NCBI GenBank assembly: GCA_039519185.1
Contig: CM076847.1
Coordinates: forward strand, 81,629,100-81,693,099
Direction: 5' to 3'
Source: Astragalus membranaceus
Taxonomy: Eukaryota; Streptophyta; Magnoliopsida; Fabales; Fabaceae
DNA: 64,000 bases
Shown here piece by piece: positions 54,723-64,000 of this stretch; within the stretch, counting starts at the first letter, position 1; each line of letters starts with the position of its first letter. The notes under the pieces were generated by a model that saw nothing but the letters and a program-made list of their open reading frames with translations, did no database searches and was not told the DNA's origin. The translations under genes were made by a program, and so were the position numbers.

Positions 54723-55965
54723 ATGTTTGGGAAGAAGTTTTGGGAGGGGATGACTTTAGAAATATTAGTCTATATTTGAGATTTTAAAAAATTAAAAGAA
54801 TAACATGATCGTCTCGGGCGCTCACTGACCTCTTGCCAGGGCAGCAAGAGACCTACCAACAGCAGCCGACCAAAATACTGCTAGGTACAGAACATTGGCG
54901 ACCACAGTGGGAGATATCTATCTTTCACATCATCACTACTCGAACTTTTCTCTTGCTGCTCCATGGCTCCCAGAGGCAGACCCCGGGTTCAAAGCATTGC
55001 CATACCTGTACCCCGACCAAAGGATACCCCTAAGGGCAATGTCGACAGCCCGCCTAAAGAGGGCAACGTCGTCAGCCAGCCTAAATGAGGGCAACGTCGC
55101 CAGCCTGCCTAACGAGGGCACCAATCAGTCTGCTCAGCCTTCGAATGTGAGTCAGCTTTTGGATCTCCTGGCCAATCGCACTCAAGCTATGCTGCATCAG
55201 GAAGACCAGCAGAGCGATAAGGACATGCCCAACCTGGCACCCATGAGGGCGCCTTGACAACATCAGGCAGCGCCCATGAGGGCGTCTGGCAGGGCGCCTT
55301 GGCAACATCTGACAGCGCCCATGAGGGCGCCTGGCAAGGCGCCATGGCAACATCAGGTAGCGCCCATTAGGGCGCCTGGAAGGGAAACCCTTCCTCCAAC
55401 AACGGTGACTTCGAGGCACCACCGGGGATCGCCATCGAGGAGATCCCCCGACCGACGCAGGCGTCAAAAGTACATGGCACAAGATGCCCAGGAGGGCGCC
55501 CATATCAGGAGGCATGGCACAAGGCGCCCACGAAGGCGCCAACTTCAAAACACAGCCCATTGCCAGGAGGCGATATGAGATCATACATTCAGATGCGCAA
55601 GGCGATGACTAGCACCCAAAGCCATCTTACGCGTGCCAGTTATAAGTATAAGAAACAAGCCTGACAAAAAGTAAGCATGGATGTTTCAAAACGAAACATA
55701 AAAAATCAGGGGGCAATGACATCGAAGTCAACCCCATTGGGTCGGTATGTGACAAGCCTCCCGGCCAGAATCTCTTGATCAAATTAAAAGATCATGGAGA
55801 TGTCAAACAGATAATGGTGAGGACGGAAGAAGCAATTCCCCTCGGCACCAAGCAAGCCCTGAAATTACATCAAGAAGAAAGGTAGACTAAGAGACAGGAT
55901 GAGCAACAAAAAAGCAAAGTGCCAAGAACATGTCCACACAATCCAGCGCCCATGAGGGCGCCTGG

Positions 55966-57457
55966 TGATAACTCATATTTATATGAGTTATTTATACTTA
56001 TTCAAAGTTAAATCATGCAAGTTCTCTGGCAATAGTAGGTTGTTTCTATTAAGTTTCTGTTAGTTTATCGCTTTTTAGTTAGAAAGGGGGCTAAATTACA
56101 AATTCTAGACATTTTGGTGCCAATTGGCGCCTTTGTGAACATTTTGATGCTTCTTGTGTTTGTGCAGTGAGCTGAACGTGGCAGCGTCTCTCGTCACGTC
56201 TGAAGGAAGGCAGCAGAGCAAGAAAGAGATATCTCATTTTTGGCGCACAAGAAATGATAGGCAAAGATCTAGAAGTGCAGAAGATCTTCTCTCTCCTCAG
56301 CGCTGACGCGGCTGACGCACTGTAGCAGTGCAGTGTCATTTCAGAACAGAGTCAATCTACAAGCAAGCTTGGAAGGTGGGGAGTGACATCAGCAAGCATG
56401 TGACCCCCTTGTACCTTGGCTATTCTCTCTCTACAAAAGGAAAGGCAAGGGGGCATCATTGGGAGGAATCCATCCATTCATCATCCACCTTCCTCCATTT
56501 TCAGAGAGAGTTTTCAAAAGAAGTTCTGGACACAGACTTCTTCATCCGAAATTTTCTCAAGCTCCATTTCTTTAATTCCATTCGCAACCATTACTGTGAA
56601 GCTCAGACGTTGCAACGTCTCTACAGCGTGCATGAAGGAAGGCTACTTAGGCGTATCTTTTGCGTTTAGTCTCCTTTTCTCTATGTACGGTATTTGGATT
56701 TCAACTCCTCTTCTTTCTGTAAAGATGCTCAGCATGAGCTAAACATTTGTAGTTGGGTTGTTGTTTTGCATGTAATGAACCTCTAGTTTAATGTTATGAA
56801 GTATTGATGTTTATGCGTTTTAGATCTTTGCATGTTAATATTTCCAAACTTGTTTTGAAATTGGCCACTTAAAACAAGTAGATTCATAGGTACAGAAATG
56901 GTCTATGAAAAGAACTCAAAGATTTATATGAATGAAAAGATGCACTAAAGACATTTAGGCATTTTTATCTAAGTCTAGACATAGAATGGATAATAGTTCA
57001 TAGGACATTGCTGTGGGTACTTAAAATACAGGAGTAGGCCTACTTAGAACCTAGACATAGGAATTCTAGTACTTGAAGCTCTGACGTTTTGTGACTGAAA
57101 AGCACAGCTCTTTTGCAACAGCGTTCAAACGTTATAACGTCTATACAGCATACCATTTGTACGTGTTAACGTGTAAACGTTATAACGTCTGACTAGAGGA
57201 GATTTACTTGCATGCAGCAATCCAACTCATACTCTTCCATATTCACAACCACTTCTTGTTTACTTGCTTTATCTACGTTCTTAGTCTTAATACCAACTTT
57301 TAGTGCCGATTTATTACTTGTTTCACTTGTGTTTTAAAGTCTTGAACTTTGAAAGTAAATCAATCATCGTGGGAACGATCTCTTATTTTTATCCATTTTA
57401 TTACTTGTACGACGTGTATACTTGCACTGATATTGCGACTAGAACACACGCGCAACA
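55966..57457 (+). mobile_element. Solo LTR (Athila/Tat-like), 1492 bp, perfect 5-bp TSD
   Basis: Starts TGATAACTCATA and ends CGCGCAACA, flanked by CCTGG at 55961-55965 and 57458-57462, within the minisatellite of the host element. It carries GTGGGAACGA and TATACTTGCAC near the end, shared with the LTR remnant at 1-276. No internal domain is present, so unequal recombination between LTRs is implied. Short ORFs inside are not genes. Confidence 0.8.
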
Positions 57458-57865
57458 CCTGGCAAGGTGGGAACCAGCGCCCATGAGGGGGCCTGGCAAG
57501 GAAGGAACCAGCTCCCATGAGGGTGCCTGGCAAGGAAGCAGCCAGCGCCCATGGGGGCGCCTGGCAGGAGCCAATAAAGAAGCAGGCAGTGCCCATGAGG
57601 GAGCCTGGCAGGAGGGCGCCTGACAGAAGGTGGTCTGGAAGCAAGGCCTCCGCAAGGGGGCAGACAGCACTGTGTAACAAGGCGCACAAGGCACCTGTGA
57701 GGGCACCAAACCTTGTCTCGCAAAATCTGCTCCACGAGGAGACACCGGCATATAGGCGCCCAAGGCACCCATGAGGGCACCAAAACCTTGTCTCGCAAAA
57801 TCTGCTCCACGAGGAGACACCCGACGTATAGGCACCCATGAGGGCACAAAACCTTGTCTCGCAAA

Positions 57866-58258
57866 ATTAAAGGATGCATGAGCATCTGAGTGCATGAGCA
57901 CGTGAGAAAATAAAAGAGTGCACGAGCATGTAAGAAAATTATAGGATGCATGAGCACGTGAGAAAATAAAAGAGTGCATGAGCACGTAAGAAAATTAAAG
58001 GATGCATGAGCATCAGAGTGCATGAGCACGTGAGAAAATAAAAGAGTGCATGAGCACGTAAGAAAATTAAAGGATGCATGAGCATCTGAGTGCATGAGCA
58101 CGTGAGAAAATAAAAGAGTGTATGAGCACGTAAGAAAATTAAAGGATGCATGAGCATCTAAGTGTATGAGCTTGGAAGGAAATAAAATAGTGCATGAGCA
58201 CGTAAGAAAATAAAATAGTGCATGAGCACGTAAGAAAATTAAAGGATGCATGAGCATG
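57866..58258 (+). repeat. GCATGAGCACGTAAGAAAAT-type tandem array, second locus
   Basis: Same repeat family as 24915-25262, here organised as higher-order units of about 67 bp (ATTAAAGGATGCATGAGCAT then CTGAGTGCATGAGCACGTGA then AAATAAAAGAG), about six in all. Confidence 0.9.
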
Positions 58259-58558
58259 TGCCCATGAGGGCGCCAATATCAGGATATGTCACCCTAGCTT
58301 GGTGCCTGGCACAAGGATTACACCAAGAGAGGTGTGAGTCACGGTTGCAGCGAAGTGATCTTGTGCGACCCGACAAGACAGACAGAGTAATGCATTACGG
58401 CAAGGAAAAATTTTCTCTTTTTTACTCTAGAGAGTGAGAATGATAAAACACGATCGTGACAAAGGCAGTGTCCCGCGCGACTTCACACATCCGGTAGACC
58501 AGCGAAAATCCTTCAAGCCAAGACCATCCTCCGGAATAATCTCGGCTTGGGGGGCAAC

Positions 58559-58927
58559 TGTTCTGGAGTGGACCAAGGAGTCCTATTAGCAAAACCAGGA
58601 GGTGCGCTTAGCAAATAATGTGGATCAGCCCAACCGATTCAGCCCATATCCACCTCATGCGAGCCCAACATGCTTGGACGGTCAAGATCGACTCTACCCA
58701 TCCAACGATCCACGAGAGGGCACGATTTCCTATAAATACAAGCAAACTTTGCCCTAAGAATGGTTCAATCTCTAATCCTTAGTACCTTCACTCATATATT
58801 CGATATACTGACTTGAGCGTCGGAGTGGCTTGCAGGTACCCCCCCGGGCGCTCACTGACCTCCTGCCAGGGCAGCAAGAGACCTCCTACCAACACCAGTC
58901 GACCAAAATACTGCTAGGTACAGAACA
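58559..58927 (+). repeat. 3' LTR of the second Tat-like copy
   Basis: 369 bp, TGTTCTGGAGTGGACC to ACAGAACA, preceded by GGCTTGGGGGGCAAC. The TATA box is at 58730-58738. It has diverged from the LTRs of the first copy. Confidence 0.85.
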
Positions 58928-59260
58928 CTACTTGAGTTCAAATTGCTATTAACCATGGTTATCGTAGTTTGGTCATAGAGTCTAACTCTAAGACTGCAGT
59001 TAATCTTATCGTGTTTGGGTGTTCTGCGCAGAGTCCTAATTTCACCATCATCGACAACATTGGGCGCCATGTTGGGTCTTTGGAGGGGAGTTCAATGTCT
59101 CATATTTTTAGAGAAGCCAATCAGGTTGTTGACGCTTTTGCCAAATTTGGCTTATCTCTAGGGACGCCGTTAAGGCTGACTGCTCGGGAACTTTTTTCTC
59201 TAGAGATTTTTATTGTTGTTTTGCTTGGGGGTAGCCCCTTAAGCCTACCAAAAAAATACA
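58928..59260 (+). pseudogene. LINE 3' fragment with RNase H-like domain
   Basis: The reading VQIAINHGYRSLVIESNSKT starts right after the LTR, and AVNLIVFGCSAQ and MSHIFREANQVVDAFAKFGL follow. This is the end of a plant RVT_3 RNase H domain (ESDS-like acidic site and REAN-x-V-A-D-x-L-A-K motif). A short A-run at 59250-59257 may be the LINE tail. Its 5' part was removed or displaced by the Tat-like element. Confidence 0.75.
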
Positions 59261-59463
59261 GAACCGTCAAATTTTAATGATTTTATTATTTCTTCAAGAT
59301 ATAGATAGTCAATTATGCAACTCACTTTTTTTTAAAGAATTTTGCAACTCACTTGACCAATCAATCTTCCCTCTTCGGTTGAATTTTTATTTTCTTCAAA
59401 AAGTTAACATTGTATTTATGGAGAGGCATAAGGACTTGGAACTATCACTGTCAAGTTGTAGCT
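59261..59463. other. Short spacer between two LINE remnants
   Basis: No domain or terminal repeat was recognised. Confidence 0.4.
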
Positions 59464-59675
59464 GGATCAATTGTTTTTTTAAGGTCAAACATCTTCCATT
59501 AGAATTTAAAATGATTACAAACACAAGCTTGTGATGGGGTATCTCCCTTCCACAACTTGGCATAAGACAACACGAACATTACATCAGAAAATATAAGTGC
59601 ATAACCAGTCCAACAACTGAGTCCTAGCAACATGTCTAGTTTCCTCCACACATGGACAAAGGTAAGAGACAACTT

Positions 59676-60960
<1,285 letters not shown>

Positions 60961-60996
60961 CTTAATTGTAACGAGGACCGCACTAAAATAACTCAT

Positions 60997-61937
60997 CCCA
61001 CTGGACTTGGTTTTAATTCAATCCTTCACTCTCATTTTCGGAAGTGGATTCTCTCCCATGGGAAATCCCTCCTATGAAATCTAGACCATTAAACTAAAAA
61101 AGAGAATGACATTTAAAATATAAAAAAGTGGGGGCTGAAGTGTTTCAAGGGCTGAGATTTGTCATTGTCTCTCCAATAATGTCTCTATCGAAGACAACTC
61201 GAAACCCTCATTGACTAACTTTTCTTAATGACGTGACTCAGACTACCAAAACATTGTCTATCCATTCATAATCAAATATACTTGTATTCGTGGTAAATGC
61301 ACTGCTAAAGTCAATAATTAGAACTCAAGTCTATGAAAATAGTTCAGCCTAAAAGGTTAGTTCATTATAAGGTAAAAGAGCCTCTTGGCTTAATAACACA
61401 CCGTTAGTCAAAGTAAAATTAGATCTACTTAAGACGAAACCAGATGTATTTGAATGAATATTAAAGTAAATTATAAAGTTATTATTCGATTATGATTAAA
61501 CATTTGAATTTTACCTTGCATCCATACCTAAACAAAGGGTCTTACAATCAACATTGTGAGAATCAGTCTAGACTCGTCGGTTCGACCAATTGAATTGGGA
61601 ACCAACTAGTTCAACAAGTAGTGTAACTCCAATTAGACCATAGACTGGACTAAATGCCGATGACTAGGTTGAACTCCGACTGAACCCTTTGAACCACTAA
61701 TTGAACATGATTGAAGTGTTCGATTTTTTGTTTTTGTTTTTTTATCTACTTTTTTTCTCAAAATAATATTTTTTATTTGCTTATTTATTAGTCACCCACT
61801 CGATCATAATTGAATCAAATGAACCAACCGAACTATGATCAAGAGGTCTAGTCGGATTGTTCTCCAATCCACTTTTGAAAACATTGCTTATGACCACGTA
61901 TTCCTACATATTAAACTAACATGCATGGATCTCAACT

Positions 61938-61993
<56 letters not shown>

Positions 61994-62300
61994 TAAATAT
62001 AAAAGTTTTATCGTAAACATAATAATACTACCAATTAAAGGTTGGTAAGAGACTAGTAATTATACTTTATCCTAACTTATCCTAAATTTTGACAAGATAA
62101 GTTCTTTAGACCATAACTTCCCCCTAGATGCGAACAAACACAATGCTCTATTGTTCAAATTGGATGAGGACTAGACATGCCATTAGGTTGGGTTGACTCG
62201 TGCTCTCGTGCTCATCCCTAATTTGAATAGAGTTAAACATCAGAACGATCAATGAGAAATAGAAGCACGAAGATCAAATTAATCTCTAAGAAATAAAAAA
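60997..62300. other. Intergenic region with a (TA)n microsatellite at about 61943-61985
   Basis: No coding sequence or known element was recognised, apart from about 43 bp of TA dinucleotides. Confidence 0.5.
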
Positions 62301-62345
62301 AATACTCCCTCCAACCCATATAATAAGAAACAAACCCTAAATCAC
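62301..62345 (+). repeat. Stowaway-like MITE end fragment
   Basis: TACTCCCTCCAACCCATATA followed by ATAAGAAACAAA resembles the CTCCCTCCGT-type terminal repeat of Stowaway (Tc1/mariner) MITEs. The partner end is not found. Confidence 0.4.
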
Positions 62346-62396
62346 ACGTAATAGGAATTTTAATTTGAATATGTGTTTTCAAATTAGTATTCCTAA

Positions 62397-62535
62397 AAAA
62401 CTATTTGTCGCGGCTAGTATCGGGTTCGATCAGCAGCGATGGAACAAATTGGAGCCAGACTTTAGTTACCTCCCGGCCGAACTCCGTATTATTCAGGGCC
62501 AATTTCCCCTGGACACCGGAACCTCTAGGCAAAAA
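62397..62535 (+). mobile_element. tRNA-derived SINE fragment, same family as 6641-6776
   Basis: GGTTCGATCAG and then GATGGAACAAATTGGAGCCA, TTACCTCCCGGCCGAACTCC and CCCCTGGACACCGG align with the SINE tail at 6649-6750. Neither a clean TSD nor a head was found. Confidence 0.55.
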
Positions 62536-62545
62536 GAAATTAGTT

Positions 62546-62859
62546 GTCGTGTAAATTAACTATGGTATATAAATAATTCATAGAAAAAAGATGCATCTCA
62601 TTAATATAAGTCTCACATTGAATAAGGGGTAAACATGGAAATCAACGACTAATAATTAAATCGATCGAAAAAACTAACAATTTAGAGGTAAGTTAATGTT
62701 CCTCACTATTTCCTGAGTAGGATCTAGTTCAGAATCACCAAACAATCGTAAAGTATAGTCTAGAGAGTGAATATCAAGCTTGGGGTCGTCTCATTAGCCT
62801 CTCAGGGCAGTTTATATAGTACAATGAGTAATTAATGTCAATCATTACAAATATGACCG
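62546..62859. other. Intergenic, nothing recognised
   Basis: AT-rich, with no ORF or repeat of note. Confidence 0.5.
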
Positions 62860-63487
62860 TTGCGAGATTGATCGAGGAATTATAGGGATTCCAATGAATG
62901 CATGTCAGCGACTACGAATAGGCCGATCAGTGAGTCCTTCGGTCATTAGCTTTGAGGCTGAGTCTTGGGAGGGGGCGACCAACTATGGTTGAGTCATTCG
63001 GTTGCTGATGCTTCTACCGAGTCTCTAGGTAGCGGTCGTTCCGACCATAAACATAGTCTCTCGAGCGGCGAGCACAGGGTGAGAAGGCGCTCTAAGATGA
63101 GATAGATTCGGTTGCAGTTATCGTTCCCGAGTCCCTCGAATGTCGAGGCGATGTGATTGTGAGTGGTTGGACGTGTACATCGGGGACGATCCCTGTAGCT
63201 GATGGGACTAGTCTGATTTGATCGTTTGACTCTTGACTTTATCTTCTTGGGAGTTTCACTTTGACTGACGTTTTTCCTTGTGCCACCATAAATGTTCATC
63301 ATTGTAATTTGTCCTTTTTTCTGTTATAAAAAGGGGTGTCTTTTTCCTTCGCTTCAACCTTGCTTGTAATGGTTGCTCCTCCTTGTGATGTTGTTGCTTC
63401 TTCTGGTAAGATTAACTCTACCTTCTTGAGTCTTCTGCGAAATCCCAGCGGAGTTTGCTGTTTTGGGATTGCCAGGAGATTCAAGAT
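62860..63487. other. Unclassified GC-richer block with TATA-like site, cut by the CACTA element
   Basis: From about 62860 the composition changes to a mix of GTCGTTCCGACC-like words. A TATA-like TTATAAAAAGG at 63324-63334 is followed by an open frame from 63369 (MVAPPCDVVASSGKINSTFL) that runs into the CACTA terminus. It could be an LTR with its leader, or the start of a gene disrupted by the CACTA insertion; there is no family match. Confidence 0.3.
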
Positions 63488-64000
63488 CACTACAAGAAAT
63501 ACTGGAATTACCGGCTGTTTATTTCCGGCAGATTTTAAGTAATTAGTGGCGGATTTTTTCCCACGAAAGATTTTCGACGGAATGTGAGAATTTTCCGGCG
63601 GTTTAATTTCCACCGGTATCTTTCCGGCGGTTTTGAGTGAGTTACTGGCGGAATATTCCGCCGCAAAGGGTTTTCAAAAAAAGAAAACTTAAAATCGACG
63701 GTAACGACTATTACCGGCGGTTTTTTGGAGGGGAGGGAAATTTGAAATATGAAATTTCCGCCAGAAACGTGGAGAAAACCGCCGGAAATAACAGACCAAA
63801 AAAACCGCCGGAAACGTGTAATTACCGGCGGTTTTGAAAATTCGAATTTCAAATTAATTTCCGCCGGAAACGTGTAGCCGTTGGCCAAATTTTGAATTTC
63901 AAAATAATCCGCCGGAAACGTGTAATTACCGGCGGTTTTTTAAAATTCGGTAAAAAAATAATTTCCGCCGGAAACTGCCCAATTCCGGCGAAAATTTCTA
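63488..64000 (+). mobile_element. CACTA (En/Spm) element, left end
   Basis: The terminus CACTACAAGAAATACTGG at 63488 is preceded by GAT, a possible 3-bp TSD. The following 500 bp hold more than a dozen direct and inverted copies of CCGGCGGTTTT / AAAACCGCCGG and related words, the subterminal binding-site pattern of CACTA elements. The element continues past the window. Frames crossing this block are artefacts of the repeats. Confidence 0.85.

Larger units (their letters stand above)
54814..58927 (+). mobile_element. Second copy of the Tat-like non-autonomous gypsy element, 5'-truncated, containing a solo LTR
   Basis: Only the last 78 bp of the 5' LTR remain (54814-54891), followed by TTGGCGACCACAGTGGGAG and a gag start, MAPRGRPRVQSIAI, at 54963 that soon breaks (stop after SQPK). 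Minisatellites of the GGGCGCCTGGCA family occur at 55230-55380 and 57465-57620, and the GCATGAGCACGT array at 57866-58258. The 3' LTR is 58559-58927. A solo LTR (55966-57457) is inserted in it. There is no pol. Confidence 0.85.

Noticed and set aside
57401..58257. Minus-strand ORFs with repeated LMHPLIFLRAHALFYFLTCS motifs, membrane-like
   Set aside because: Translation of the GCATGAGCACGT tandem array; the same happens at 24784-25323. The repeat, not a membrane protein, explains the pattern.
63535..63888. ORFs across the right end
   Set aside because: They are readings through the CCGGCGG subterminal repeats of the CACTA element.

Overview
This 64 kb window is plant nuclear DNA, probably from a papilionoid legume. 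That assignment is an inference from the style of the MULE terminal repeats, the LTR families and the GRF/MULE pair; no single marker proves it. The region is AT-rich and gene-poor, and most of it is layered transposable elements. One complete host gene is clear: a canonical heterotrimeric G-protein gamma subunit in four exons (15806-17885, +). A second, unidentified host gene enters from the left edge (- strand, exons between 320 and 1668).

Layout. 1-5.3 kb: LTR end, unknown gene, CACTA end, and a broken MULE whose transposase is split into a forward half and an inverted half beside a GRF zinc-finger gene. 5.3-9.4 kb: a SINE split by a solo LTR, a fold-back MITE, a MULE with 9-bp target-site duplications (TSDs), a LINE RNase H fragment and a hAT MITE. 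9.5-15.3 kb: a three-level nest, a hAT-like element containing a MULE that encodes transposase plus an OTU cysteine protease, which itself contains a small MULE; all three layers have recognisable TSDs. 15.8-17.9 kb: the G-gamma gene. 20.3-26.6 kb: a non-autonomous Ty3/gypsy Tat-like element with a gag remnant and several large tandem-repeat arrays in place of pol. 27.7-29.9 kb: LTR-like block, SINE and Pack-MULE-like element.

31.5-46.4 kb: two head-to-head Ty1/copia copies (Tork-type) joined at a 25-nt palindrome. The plus copy is interrupted by a young Ty3/gypsy chromovirus (Tekay type; two 2037-bp LTRs with about 4 differences). In that chromovirus most of gag, protease and much of RT are replaced by about 570 bp of intronless host MAP-kinase sequence carrying a TDY activation loop. 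This processed-gene capture is the most notable object in the window. 49.1-54.0 kb: a decayed Ale/Retrofit-type copia. 54.8-58.9 kb: a second, truncated copy of the Tat-like element carrying the same repeat families and a solo LTR. 58.9-61 kb: LINE remnants. 61-64 kb: sparse sequence ending in the left end of another CACTA element with dense subterminal repeats.

The elements are best read as a stratigraphy. The Tekay insertion is recent, the Ale element has about 3-4% LTR divergence, and the Tat-like element is older at about 7%. Apart from the G-gamma gene, the GRF gene and possibly the left-edge gene, no ORF here should be taken as a functional host gene.
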